From assembly GCF_049354825.1 (NCBI RefSeq), contig NZ_CP186480.1, positions 2,604,001 through 2,668,000 of the forward strand: a stretch of 64,000 bases of DNA. Reading direction: 5' to 3'. The notes beneath the pieces are model-generated. The model was not told the DNA's origin and ran no database searches. It saw only the letters and a program-made list of their open reading frames with translations. The DNA comes from Novosphingobium sp049354825. GTDB taxonomy: Bacteria; Pseudomonadota; Alphaproteobacteria; Sphingomonadales; Sphingomonadaceae. Numbering within the stretch: the first letter of the stretch is position 1; each line of letters opens with the position of its first letter. A program made the translations under genes and the position numbers. Shown here piece after piece: positions 52,725-62,270 of this stretch.

Positions 52725-53402
52725 ATGCGGGTACTTGTGATCGAGGACGACGAGCATCTCGGCGCCGCCGTGGCCGACTGCCTGCGCCAGTCCGGTTATG
52801 CCGTCGACTGGGAGCGCGACGGCGCCGCTGCGAACGACCTGCTGTCATACCAGGATTACGACGCGGTCGTGGTCGACATCGGCCTGCCCGGCATGGACGG
52901 CATCGCCATCCTGCGGGCGATGCGCGCGCGCGGGACTCGTACCCCGGTGCTGATGCTCACCGCGCGCTCGGCCATCGACGACCGCATCGACGCGCTCGAC
53001 ATCGGTGCCGACGATTACCTCGCCAAGCCGTTCGACGTGCGCGAATTCCTGGCCCGGTGCCGGGCGTTGCTGCGCCGATCGAGCGGCGAGGCGAGCGACC
53101 GCATAGAGCTCGGCAAGCTGACGTTCGACGGCGTCGCCAAGACGGTCACCATCGACAACACCCAGCTGCTGCTCCCGAACCGCGAGTTCCGCCTGCTCGA
53201 AATCCTGCTGCGCCGGCGCGGCCGGCTGCTCGACAAGGACCAGATTGCCGCGCAGCTGTTCGATTTCGACCATGACGCGGGGCCCAACGCGATCGAGGTC
53301 TATATCGCTCGCCTGCGCAAGAAGCTGGCCGGCGCCGCTGTGATCCGCACCGTGCGCGGCCTGGGTTACGTTATCGAGCCGAGCGATGTGGCGGCCGGCT
53401 GA
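52725..53402 (+). CDS. OmpR-type response regulator (TctD-like)
   Basis: 225 residues: receiver domain (EDDE near residues 7-10, phospho-Asp in VVDIGLPG, Lys in LAKPFD) and a C-terminal winged helix (IEVYIARLRKKLAG, IRTVRGLGYVIE). It overlaps the kinase gene downstream by 17 bp. The pair resembles TctD/TctE, which control tricarboxylate carriers; a citrate-type carrier gene follows two genes later. Confidence 0.9.
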   Translation: MRVLVIEDDEHLGAAVADCLRQSGYAVDWERDGAAANDLLSYQDYDAVVVDIGLPGMDGIAILRAMRARGTRTPVLMLTARSAIDDRIDALDIGADDYLAKPFDVREFLARCRALLRRSSGEASDRIELGKLTFDGVAKTVTIDNTQLLLPNREFRLLEILLRRRGRLLDKDQIAAQLFDFDHDAGPNAIEVYIARLRKKLAGAAVIRTVRGLGYVIEPSDVAAG

Positions 53403-54780
53403 CGCGGGTTCGATCCGCGGGCGCTTGCTTACCCGGCTGGGGCTGCTGTTCGCGGCGGGGATGATCGCGCTGTACCTGGCGGCGACGTCATACGCGCGGT
53501 TCGCTGCCGATAGTTCGTTCGATCGGCTGCTGCTGGGCAGCGCCGGGTCGATCACCGAGACGCTGTCGGTCACCCCCGGCGAAGTGCGGGCCGACATTCC
53601 CTATTCCGCGCTCGACATGCTGGCGGCGGCGCCCGACGACCGCGTGTTCTACCGCGTCATCGGCACCGACGGCGCGACGGTAACCGGCTATGCCGACCTG
53701 CCGGCGGGCCCCGCGTTGTCGGCGCGGGCGCGTGAGACCGGCGCGCCGCGCTTCTTCGATGCGGTCTACCGGGGCGAACCGGTGCGGTTCGTGATCATGG
53801 GGCGCGAAGTACGCTTTGCCGGCCGCTCGGGCTGGATCCGTGTCCAGGTCGGCCAGACGCGCGAGGCGCGCAGCAGCCTGGCCCGTTCGCTGACCATTCG
53901 GGCGCTGTTGCCGATCCTGGCGATGACGATGCTCGCGGGGGTGGTGGTGTGGCTGACTGTGCGGCGCGCGGTGCGCCCGCTGGAAGCGGCGGGCGCGCAC
54001 ATCGCCGCGCGCGAGGCGAGCGACTTGTCGCCGATCACGGCCTCGCTCCCGCGCGAAGTCGTCCCGCTGGTGGCGGCGATCAACGCGTTCATGGCGCGGC
54101 TCGACGGCAATATCGAGGCGATGCGCGGATTCATCGCCGATGCCGCGCACCAGCTGCGCACACCGCTGACGGCGCTGCTGGTGCAGCTGCGCTCTGCCGA
54201 AACCAACCGCGGGGCGACGCGCGACGCCAGCATTGCCGCCGCGGGCCACAGCGCGACCCGGCTGGCGCGCCTGGTCGACCAGTTGCTCAGCGATGCGATG
54301 ATCACGCACCTGGCGGAGCAGCGCCGCGCCGCGCCGATGGACCTGCGCCGCACGGTCGAGCAATCGCTTCAGGACAGCCTGCAAATGGTTCAAGATGCCG
54401 ACGTGCGGTTCACCACCGATCTCGACGCTGCGCCGATGATGGGCGACGCGGTCATGGTGTCCGAGGCGATCAAGAACGTGGTCCACAATGCCCTCAAGTA
54501 CGGTACCGGCAATGACGGCGAGACGCTGGTCGAGCTGCTTCTGGCGCGTGCCGGCGATCGCTACGCCCTGTCGGTCCAGGACCGTGGCCCGGGCATCCCG
54601 GCGGACCGCATCGACCGGATCGGCGAGCGGTTCGAGACCGGCAGCGGCTCGCGCGGCGGCGCGGGGCTCGGGTTGGCGATCGCTCGGCAAGTGATGAGCA
54701 GGCATGGCGGCACCCTGGCGGTTACCAACCGCGACGACGGTCCGGGCCTGCGTGCCGTGCTGGCGTTTCCGGCGGCATGA
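53386..54780 (+). CDS. Sensor histidine kinase (TctE-like)
   Basis: 464 residues: one N-terminal membrane helix, a periplasmic sensor of about 130 residues, a second helix (LLPILAMTMLAGVVVWLTV), HAMP region, the His box FIADAAHQLRTPLTALL, and an ATPase domain (NVVHNALKYG, DRGPGIP, GGAGLGLAI). Its stop overlaps the ATG of the solute-binding lipoprotein gene, pointing to joint function. Confidence 0.9.
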   Translation: MWRPADAGSIRGRLLTRLGLLFAAGMIALYLAATSYARFAADSSFDRLLLGSAGSITETLSVTPGEVRADIPYSALDMLAAAPDDRVFYRVIGTDGATVTGYADLPAGPALSARARETGAPRFFDAVYRGEPVRFVIMGREVRFAGRSGWIRVQVGQTREARSSLARSLTIRALLPILAMTMLAGVVVWLTVRRAVRPLEAAGAHIAAREASDLSPITASLPREVVPLVAAINAFMARLDGNIEAMRGFIADAAHQLRTPLTALLVQLRSAETNRGATRDASIAAAGHSATRLARLVDQLLSDAMITHLAEQRRAAPMDLRRTVEQSLQDSLQMVQDADVRFTTDLDAAPMMGDAVMVSEAIKNVVHNALKYGTGNDGETLVELLLARAGDRYALSVQDRGPGIPADRIDRIGERFETGSGSRGGAGLGLAIARQVMSRHGGTLAVTNRDDGPGLRAVLAFPAA

Positions 54781-55829
54781 ACCGGCGCGGGATCCTGGCT
54801 GCGGGGATGCTGCTGGCGGCGGCGAGCTGCCACTGGCCGGCCGGACGCGACGCCGCGCCGCGCGGGGTCGTGACCGTCTACAGCACGACCGATACAGCCA
54901 TCTTTCGCCCGGTCATCGCCGATTTCCGCCGCCTCCATCCCCAGGTCGACTTGCGCTATGTCGAGCTTGACGCCGCGCCGCTGTTCGACCGTTTTCTGGC
55001 CGAGGCCAATGGCGGCTCCCCGGTTGCGGACCTGGTGTTCAGCTCGGCGATGGACCTGCAGGTCAAGCTGGTGAACGACGGCTATGCGCAGCCGCACTAT
55101 TCCGCCGCCGCCGAGACGCTGCCCCCCGCCGCGCGCTGGCGCAGCGAGATTTTCGGGCTGACGTTCGAGCCGGTGGTGATGGTCACCAATCCCGACCTTC
55201 TCGCCGACAAGGATACGCCGCGCACGCGCTTCGACCTGGTCCGGTCGCTGCGCGAGCGGCCGGGATTCTGGCGCGGCAAGGTCGGCACTTACGACATCAC
55301 CCGCAGCAGCGTCGGCTATCTGCTGGCAGCGCAGGACGCGCGGCAAAGCGGCGAATTCGGCGCGCTGGTCGAATCGCTTGGGCACGCTGACGCGCGCACG
55401 TATGCCAACACCGCGATCCTGCTGGACGACATCGCCTCGGGACGCGTGGCGCTGGGCTACAACGTGCTCGGCTCTTATGCGCAGCGCCGGATCGAGCGCG
55501 GGGCCAGGCTGCGGATCGTCTATCCGGAGGACTATACGCTGGCGGTGGTGCGCGCCGCGTTCATTCCCCGCCGCGCGCCCAACCCGGCGGGCGCGCATGC
55601 GTTCCTGGAATATCTGCTGTCGGTGCGCGGCCAGCGCATCCTGGCAACGCGCAGCAACCTTGCCGCGGCGAGCACGGCGGTGGCGGGGCCTTACGGCCGG
55701 CTGGGCGTGCAGGGCGCCGCGGTCGGGCCGCTGCGACCGATCCCGATCGGGCCGGGCCTGCTCACCTACCTCGATCGCCAGAAGCGGGAACGGTTCCTGA
55801 CCAATTGGCACACCGCGCTCGATCGCTGA
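54777..55829 (+). CDS. Family-1 solute-binding lipoprotein without ABC partners
   Basis: 350 residues; lipobox AAASC near residue 18, then a periplasmic binding domain of the iron/polyamine type (VVTVYSTTDTAIFRPVIADF, LEYLLSVRGQRILA). No permease or ATPase gene is nearby. Encoded with a translational overlap after the sensor kinase, it is a good candidate for a ligand-presenting partner of that kinase rather than a transporter subunit. Confidence 0.85.
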   Translation: MNRRGILAAGMLLAAASCHWPAGRDAAPRGVVTVYSTTDTAIFRPVIADFRRLHPQVDLRYVELDAAPLFDRFLAEANGGSPVADLVFSSAMDLQVKLVNDGYAQPHYSAAAETLPPAARWRSEIFGLTFEPVVMVTNPDLLADKDTPRTRFDLVRSLRERPGFWRGKVGTYDITRSSVGYLLAAQDARQSGEFGALVESLGHADARTYANTAILLDDIASGRVALGYNVLGSYAQRRIERGARLRIVYPEDYTLAVVRAAFIPRRAPNPAGAHAFLEYLLSVRGQRILATRSNLAAASTAVAGPYGRLGVQGAAVGPLRPIPIGPGLLTYLDRQKRERFLTNWHTALDR

Positions 55830-55933
55830 CAGCGGCGACAGCCTGACGACAGTTTCGCACGCTAGGACCGGCGCGACGCGGTGATCCGCCCCTCCATGCA
55901 GAGGGTCGGACGCCGGGGGGCGAGGAGCGTGAC

Positions 55934-57274
55934 GTGCTGGCAATTTCCGGATTCGCGATGGTCGCGGCGTTCATGGCGCTGATCATGCTCAAGCGCCTGA
56001 CGCCGCTGGCGGCGCTGGTGGTCGTGCCGGTCGCGACCGCGCTGCTGCTGGGGACCGCCCCCGGCGCCATCGGCAAGATGGCGATGGAAGGCATCCTGGC
56101 GCTGGCGCCGACCGGCGTGATGCTGATGTTCGCGATCCTGTTCTTCGGCGTGATGATCGATTCCGGGCTGTTCGACCCGGTGGTCGGCTGGATCGTCCGC
56201 CTGGTAGAAGGCGACCCGATGAAGGTCGTGGTCGGCACCGCGGTACTGGCGGCGCTGATCTCGCTCGATGGCGACGGTGCCACCACCTACATGATCACGG
56301 TCGCAGCGATGCTGCCGCTGTACCAGCGGCTGCGAATGAACCCGCTGAACCTGACCTGCGTGACGATGCTGGCCAGCGGCATCATGAACATGACGCCGTG
56401 GGGCGGGCCGCTGGCGCGCGCGGCCAGCGCGCTCCACGTCGACCCCGCCGCGATCTTCCTGCCGATGCTGCCGGCGATGGCGCTGGCGCTGGCGGGGCTG
56501 CTGGGGATCGCCTGGCACCTTGGCATGGTGGAGCGCCGGCGGCTGCGCTTCGGCACCGGCGCCGTCGCGGCCACGAACCCGGTGCCCGGCGACGACCTGG
56601 TGGAAGACACCGCCCTGCTGGCCGATCCGGTTACTCACCGCGAAACCGCGCGCCCGCGGCTGGTTTGGGTCAACGCTGCGCTCGTCGCCGCGCTGATGGC
56701 GGCGCTGATCGCGCAGGCGCTGCCGATGGCCGTGCTGTTCATCCTCGGCTTCGTGGCCGCACTCCTCATCAACTATCCGCGCATGGCGGACCAGCGCGAG
56801 CGGTTGGTGGCGCACGCCCCGAACGCCATCGCGGTGGTCTCGATCATCTTCGCGGCCGGCATCTTCACCGGCATCCTCAACGGGACCGGAATGGTGGCGG
56901 CGATGTCCGCGGCGTTCGTGGGCGCGGTCCCGCCGCAGCTTGGCCCGGCGCTGGCGCCGATCACCGCCGCGGCCAGCCTGCCCTTCACCTTTTTCATCTC
57001 GAACGACGCGTTCTACTTCGGCGTGCTGCCGATCGTGGCGGAAGCAGGCGGCCATTTCGGCATCATGCCGGCCGAGATGGCGCGCGCCTCGCTGGTCGGC
57101 CAGCCGGTCCACATCCTCAGCCCGCTGGTGCCCAGCACCTTCCTGCTGGTCGGGCTGGCGGGCGTCGAACTGGGCGATCACCAGCGCTTCACGCTGAAAT
57201 GGGCGCTGCTGATCTGCCTGCTGATCGGCGCCGGGGCGATGCTTACGGGCGCATTCGGAATGGGCGCGGGCTGA
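55934..57274 (+). CDS. CitMHS-family citrate/metal carrier
   Basis: 446 residues with about 12 membrane helices; LFFGVMIDSGLFDPVVGWIV, ALISLDGDGATTYMITVAAM and TPWGGPLARAASAL are CitMHS signatures. It imports citrate, usually as a divalent-metal complex, with protons. A GTG start follows a GAGGAG ribosome site. It lies between the sensing genes and a TonB receptor, completing an outer- and inner-membrane uptake route. Confidence 0.92.
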   Translation: MLAISGFAMVAAFMALIMLKRLTPLAALVVVPVATALLLGTAPGAIGKMAMEGILALAPTGVMLMFAILFFGVMIDSGLFDPVVGWIVRLVEGDPMKVVVGTAVLAALISLDGDGATTYMITVAAMLPLYQRLRMNPLNLTCVTMLASGIMNMTPWGGPLARAASALHVDPAAIFLPMLPAMALALAGLLGIAWHLGMVERRRLRFGTGAVAATNPVPGDDLVEDTALLADPVTHRETARPRLVWVNAALVAALMAALIAQALPMAVLFILGFVAALLINYPRMADQRERLVAHAPNAIAVVSIIFAAGIFTGILNGTGMVAAMSAAFVGAVPPQLGPALAPITAAASLPFTFFISNDAFYFGVLPIVAEAGGHFGIMPAEMARASLVGQPVHILSPLVPSTFLLVGLAGVELGDHQRFTLKWALLICLLIGAGAMLTGAFGMGAG

Positions 57275-57387
57275 GCGGCCGCAGGGCGACAGGTAGCCGA
57301 CAGCAAGCGCTGATAGAGTTGACGCAAGAAACGAAGACCGGCCGCACCGCGGGACAGGTTTCGACACATGGGAAAGGACGACAGGCC

Positions 57388-60300
57388 ATGAGGACCACCA
57401 GCATTTACCGCGCCGCGATTTCGCGCGCGTCCGCCACCTCGCTGCTCGCGCTGATCGCGGCCAGCGCGGTGGCCGCCGTGCCGGGCATGGCCGCGGCCCA
57501 GACGATCGAGGCGCCGACCCCGGCAGCCCCGACCCCGGACGAGGAAACCGCGCAGCCCAAGCCCGATTCCAATGGCGAGATCGTCGTGACCGGGTCGCTG
57601 ATCGCGCGCCGCGACGCCACCAGCTCCAGCCCGATCTCGACGGTCGACGCCGACGCTCTGTCCAGCACGGCTTCGCCCTCGCTCGACAAGGCGCTGGGCC
57701 AGTTGCCCCAGTTCTCCGGCGCGCAAGGCGCCGCCGAAGTGGGCGACGCGCAAGGCACGATCGGGTTCAGCGGGGGCCAATCGTACAGCGACTTGCGCGG
57801 GCTCGGCCCGAACCGTTCGCTGGTACTGCTCGACGGGCGGCGCCTGATGGCCTCGTCGCCCGACGGCGCGATCGACCTCAACACCATTCCCTCCTCGCTG
57901 ATCGGCTCGGTAGAAGTGATCACCGGCGGCGCTTCGGCGACATACGGTTCGGACGCGGTGGCCGGCGTGGTCAACTTCAAGCTGCGTACCAAGCTCGACG
58001 GGCTCGAGCTGACCGCCAAGACCTCGATCACTGACGAGGGCGACGGCGCCACCAAGAGCATCGCCGCGGCCTGGGGCTCCTCGTTCGCGGACAGCAAGGG
58101 GCGCGTGCTGTTCGCGCTCGAATACGCGGACCGCGATGCCGTCGCCGGCCGCGACCGTCCGTTCTTCGCCAATATCCGCCAGCTCGCCCGCCCGCCCGAA
58201 GGCATCATCGGGGCCGGCAACTACGGCGGCGGCGCGCCCTCGGTCGCGGCGGTCAACGCCGTGCTGGCCGGCTATCCGGGGACGACCCCGATCGCCGGCA
58301 GCGGCGCCTACAACGGTGCGATCGGCGTCAACAACGACGGCACGATCTTCACCACGCTGGCGGGCAGCAACTGCGTGCAGAACTACCGCGGGCTGAACCA
58401 GGGCGTGCTGGGCCTCAACATCAGCCCCAACTGCCGCCAGGTGCAGGTGGCGCTGGGCCAGTACTTCGCCGTCCAGGTGCCGCTCAAGCGCTACAACGCC
58501 TTCACGAAGCTGAGCTACGAACTGTCGAGCGACATCAGCGTCTACGGCCAGTTCGGCTACATGCGCTCCGAAGCGCTGAGCCAGACCGGCGCCGGTTCGA
58601 CCAAGCCGGCGATCCCGCTGATCGTGCCGCGCAGCAACCCCTACATCACCGGCAACGCGGCGCTGCAGCAGATCCTCAATTCCAACCCGGCGGCGACCGG
58701 CAACCTGATCGTCACCAAGCTGCTGACCAACTTCGGCAACCGCGTGGAGACGTTCGATTACGACGTCTGGCAGGGCGTGGTCGGCCTGGAAGGACGCATC
58801 CCGGGCACCCCGCTGTCGTTCAACCTCTACGGTTCGCAGGGCAAGGCGCAGTACGTGAACACCATGTACGGTGATGTCAGCAGCACCGCCATCAACTCCG
58901 CGCTCAACGGCACCGCCAATTACCGCGGCCAGAACGGCAACTGCATCGGCTATGCGGTCAACCCGTTCGGGTCGGCGCCGATCAGCGCCGGCTGCCTGGA
59001 ATACATCAGCCGCACCAACATCAACACCAACGACCAGAAGCAGACGATCGTCGAAGGCACGGTGCAGGGCCCGCTGTTCGCGCTGCCCGGCGGCGACCTC
59101 AGCTTCGCGGTCGGCGCCGATCACCGCCAGACCAGCTTCAACTACGTTCCGGCGGACACGCTGCGCACCAACGATTCGATCAGCTACGGCCTGATCAGCG
59201 CGGCTTCGGGCAAGCAGTCGGTCAACGAGGTCTTCGGCGAGCTGCTGATCCCGATCCTGCGCGATACCCCGTTCTTCCGCGAACTGACGGTGAACCTGGG
59301 CTACCGCTATTCGGACTACAGCCTGTTCGGCGGCCAGAACACCTACAAGGGCGACCTCACCTGGCGCCCGGTCGAGCCGGTGCTGCTGCGCGGCAGCTAC
59401 TCGGTGGCGATCCGCGCGCCCAGCCTGGGCAACCTGTTCGGCCCGACCTCGGTCGCGCAGCTGCCGATCGGGACCGGTCCCAACGCGGGCGATCCGTGCG
59501 CGGTGGGCAGCATCTATCGCACCAGTTCGGCCGCAGCGCAGGTTTCCGCGCTGTGCCAGGCGCAAGGGATTCCCGCGGCGATCTACCCGACTTATACTTA
59601 CGGCATCTCGACCGTGCCCGGGCTTGACGGCAGCAACCCGTCGCTGACCCCGGAGCGCGCGACCACCTATTCGTTCGGCACGGTGATCACGCCGCACTTC
59701 GGCAGCCCGGTGTTCAACCGGGTCCAGCTGTCGGTCGATTACTACAACATCCGCATCAAGGACGCGATCGGCGCGCTGCTGCTGTCCGACATCCTGCCGC
59801 GCTGCTTCAATTCCGACGGCATCAGCAATCCGTCGTACGACCAGGGCAACGCCTATTGCCAGCGCATCACGCGCGATCCGCTGACCGGGCAGATCACGCT
59901 GGGCCGGCAGGGGCTGTTCAACTTCGCCACCTACACCGTTGCGGGCATCGACGCGCAGCTCAACTGGCAGATGGCGCTGGGCGACATGGGCATCGGCGGG
60001 CAGGACAGCACGCTCGACCTGCGCTCGACCGTTTCGTACCTCGACAAGTACACGGTTGCCGGGCTGCTCGGTTCGCCGACCTACAATTATGCCGGCACCG
60101 CCGGGTTCGGCGGCGTGGGCGGCGGGATCTCGCACCCGCGCTGGAAGACCAACACCAGCCTGACCTATAACACCGGGCCGTTCAGCGGCACGCTGATCTG
60201 GCGCCATATCTCGAAGATGGACCACTCCGACCTGCTGTCGAACCCGGCCTCGCCGACGCCGGGGATCGCCGCCTACAACTACTTCGACGCCAATGCCGAG

Positions 60301-60456
60301 TTCTCGGCCGGGGAGCGCTTCACCTTCGGGCTCGGCGTCACCAACCTGACCGACAAGACCCCGCCGTTCATCAGCGCCGCGCCGCTGACGACCGACGCGG
60401 CGACGTACGACGTGATCGGGCGGACCTTCTTCGCCTCGATCAAGGCCCGGTTCTGA
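57388..60456 (+). CDS. TonB-dependent receptor (second)
   Basis: 1022 residues: signal peptide ending MAAAQT, a Pro-rich stretch, TonB box near EIVVTGSLIARR, plug domain (LGQLPQFSGAQG, GGASATYGSDAVAGVVNFKL) and a long beta-barrel ending DVIGRTFFASIKARF. The plug belongs to the group with the SYSDLRGLGPNRSLVLLDGR motif, common in sphingomonads. Likely cargo is a tricarboxylate or metal-carboxylate complex, judged from its neighbours only. The large minus-strand frame across it is a shadow. Confidence 0.9.
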   Translation: MRTTSIYRAAISRASATSLLALIAASAVAAVPGMAAAQTIEAPTPAAPTPDEETAQPKPDSNGEIVVTGSLIARRDATSSSPISTVDADALSSTASPSLDKALGQLPQFSGAQGAAEVGDAQGTIGFSGGQSYSDLRGLGPNRSLVLLDGRRLMASSPDGAIDLNTIPSSLIGSVEVITGGASATYGSDAVAGVVNFKLRTKLDGLELTAKTSITDEGDGATKSIAAAWGSSFADSKGRVLFALEYADRDAVAGRDRPFFANIRQLARPPEGIIGAGNYGGGAPSVAAVNAVLAGYPGTTPIAGSGAYNGAIGVNNDGTIFTTLAGSNCVQNYRGLNQGVLGLNISPNCRQVQVALGQYFAVQVPLKRYNAFTKLSYELSSDISVYGQFGYMRSEALSQTGAGSTKPAIPLIVPRSNPYITGNAALQQILNSNPAATGNLIVTKLLTNFGNRVETFDYDVWQGVVGLEGRIPGTPLSFNLYGSQGKAQYVNTMYGDVSSTAINSALNGTANYRGQNGNCIGYAVNPFGSAPISAGCLEYISRTNINTNDQKQTIVEGTVQGPLFALPGGDLSFAVGADHRQTSFNYVPADTLRTNDSISYGLISAASGKQSVNEVFGELLIPILRDTPFFRELTVNLGYRYSDYSLFGGQNTYKGDLTWRPVEPVLLRGSYSVAIRAPSLGNLFGPTSVAQLPIGTGPNAGDPCAVGSIYRTSSAAAQVSALCQAQGIPAAIYPTYTYGISTVPGLDGSNPSLTPERATTYSFGTVITPHFGSPVFNRVQLSVDYYNIRIKDAIGALLLSDILPRCFNSDGISNPSYDQGNAYCQRITRDPLTGQITLGRQGLFNFATYTVAGIDAQLNWQMALGDMGIGGQDSTLDLRSTVSYLDKYTVAGLLGSPTYNYAGTAGFGGVGGGISHPRWKTNTSLTYNTGPFSGTLIWRHISKMDHSDLLSNPASPTPGIAAYNYFDANAEFSAGERFTFGLGVTNLTDKTPPFISAAPLTTDAATYDVIGRTFFASIKARF

Positions 60457-60488
60457 GTGTCCGGTCATGAGGGCCCGGAGACGATGAG

Positions 60489-61322
60489 GTGAGCGCCCCG
60501 CCGACCGGTCCAACAGCCGGCACGCCGCCAGGCGTGCTCGACCGGGCGGTGGGGCGTTCCGTTTTCGGCCGCGATGCCGCGCTCTACGACCGGGCGCGCT
60601 CGGCCTATCCCGGTGCGCTGTATGCAGCGATTGCGGCGCGGCTGCCGGCAGGGCCGCGCGTGCTGGAGATCGGGGCCGGCACCGGGCTGGCCACGCGGGG
60701 GCTGGCCGGGCTCGAACCGTCGCGGCTGGTGCTGGTCGAGCCCGACCGCGGCATGGCCGATTTCCTCGCCACGCGCTTTCCCGCCCCGCAGGCCGAAGTC
60801 ATCTGCGCCCCGTTCATCGACGCTCCGGTCAAAGGACGGTTCGACCTCGTCGCCTGCGCGGCGGCGTTCCACTGGCTCGACCCCGACGCCGCCTTCGCGC
60901 GCATCGCCGGCCTGCTGAATAGCGGCGGCATCTGCGCGCTGTGGTGGAACAGCTACTTCGGGCATGGCCTGCCCGATCCGTTCGGCGAGGCGGTGGCCGC
61001 GTTCCTGCGCGAGGAAGCCATCGTGCTGCCGCCGTCCTATGTCGGCGGGCGGCACTATGCCTTCGACACGGACCATCATGCCGGAGCGATGGCGGCAGCA
61101 GGCTTCGGCGCGATCGAAAGCCGGGTCTTCTCGGCCCCGCGCGCGTTCGACGCGTGGAGCGCCCGCGACCTCTACGCCACGTTCTCGTTCATCGAAGTGC
61201 TGACCCCTGTGCGCCGCTCGCGCATTCTCGACGGCATCGGCCGGATCGTCGACGACCGCTTCGGCGGCCACGCCACCGCGGTCTGCGCGACCGCGCTTTA
61301 CACCGGCGTCAACGCCGGCTGA
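60489..61322 (+). CDS. Class I SAM-dependent methyltransferase
   Basis: 277 residues with the Rossmann motif I VLEIGAGTGLATRGLAG, the acidic motif LVLVEPDRGM, and FDLVACAAAFHWLDPDAAF, the methyltransferase-11/25 pattern. The starting residues VGRSVFGRDAALYDRARSAY are typical of this subgroup. Methyl acceptor unknown. GTG start at 60489, 32 bp after the receptor stop. Confidence 0.88.
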   Translation: MSAPPTGPTAGTPPGVLDRAVGRSVFGRDAALYDRARSAYPGALYAAIAARLPAGPRVLEIGAGTGLATRGLAGLEPSRLVLVEPDRGMADFLATRFPAPQAEVICAPFIDAPVKGRFDLVACAAAFHWLDPDAAFARIAGLLNSGGICALWWNSYFGHGLPDPFGEAVAAFLREEAIVLPPSYVGGRHYAFDTDHHAGAMAAAGFGAIESRVFSAPRAFDAWSARDLYATFSFIEVLTPVRRSRILDGIGRIVDDRFGGHATAVCATALYTGVNAG

Positions 61323-61335
61323 GGCGCAGGCGCCG

Positions 61336-62148
61336 TCAGGCGGGGCCGGGTTCGGGCGCGGGCGTGCCGGGATGCGCGCCGGCCCGCTGGGGCAGGACAA
61401 CGATCAGGATAACGATCGCCGCCAGCAGCACGCCGGTGGCGATCGGGCGGCTGAGCGCGAGGCCGCCGTTGGCGACCGGCTTGTCGAGGAAATCGCCCAC
61501 CGTCGCGCCCAGCGGCCGGGTCAGGATGAAGGCGGCCCAGAACAGCGCCACGCGCGACAGCCCGGTCCGGAAATACAGCGCCGCGAGCACCGCCAGGGCG
61601 GCTCCGAACACCGCCGCGCCGCCGCCATAACCGAGCCCGGAATCGGCGAACCAGTCTCCCAGCGCGGTGCCGAGCGTCTGCGAAAAGGTGATCGTGATCC
61701 AGTAGAACGTCTCTTCGCGCGCGCTGACGATCGAGGCCACCGATATCGACCCGGTCGCCTTGTACCAGACCAGCAGCGAACCGAGCACGCAGCCGAGCAG
61801 CAGCAGCGATCCGCCCGGATAGCCGATCCCCAGCGAACGGGTGCAGAAGTCCGCCAGCGTCGTTCCCGCCGTGGTGGAGGCGATGATGGTCGCCCAGTAC
61901 AGCCACGGGTTGAAGACGCGCGCCCGCACCTGCGCCCAGACCAGCGCGATCAGCAATACGCCGAAGATCGCGGTGCCGACCAGGTAGCCGTTGAGGCCGC
62001 CCTGGCCCGCCGTTGGCGTCGTCTCGCCCAGCCACGACATCGACACGGTATCGCCGCCGGTCTCGCCCAGGGTGGTGGCCAGGATCTTGATGATCCAGAA
62101 GCCCAGCGTCACCGCCGGGACCTTGGTCAGCGCCTCCGATTTCGTCAT
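61336..62148 (-). CDS. COG4705 membrane protein with repeated motif
   Basis: 270 residues with about eight membrane helices. Four times the sequence repeats a T-x-G-x-x-x-[GA]-D motif: TLGETGGDT, TAGTTLADF, TLGTALGDWFAD and PLGATVGDFLDKP, suggesting an internal duplication and a substrate path lined by these acidic residues. A COG4705-type protein of unknown function. It converges on the methyltransferase gene. Confidence 0.8.
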   Translation of the reverse strand: MTKSEALTKVPAVTLGFWIIKILATTLGETGGDTVSMSWLGETTPTAGQGGLNGYLVGTAIFGVLLIALVWAQVRARVFNPWLYWATIIASTTAGTTLADFCTRSLGIGYPGGSLLLLGCVLGSLLVWYKATGSISVASIVSAREETFYWITITFSQTLGTALGDWFADSGLGYGGGAAVFGAALAVLAALYFRTGLSRVALFWAAFILTRPLGATVGDFLDKPVANGGLALSRPIATGVLLAAIVILIVVLPQRAGAHPGTPAPEPGPA

Positions 62149-62270
62149 GCGGGAATCCTTGCAAAGCGCGATGGCAGACCGCCTCGGCCCGGGCGTTGCA
62201 GGATTGGCGGCTCACCGCAATCCCTTGCGGATGCCTTGGCAAGCGCCGCCGCGGCGGCTAGCCCGGCGCG

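Noticed and set aside
57178..60513. 1111-aa minus-strand open frame over the second TonB receptor
   Set aside because: Shadow of high-GC coding DNA; no ribosome site, low-complexity composition, and the plus-strand receptor is unmistakable.
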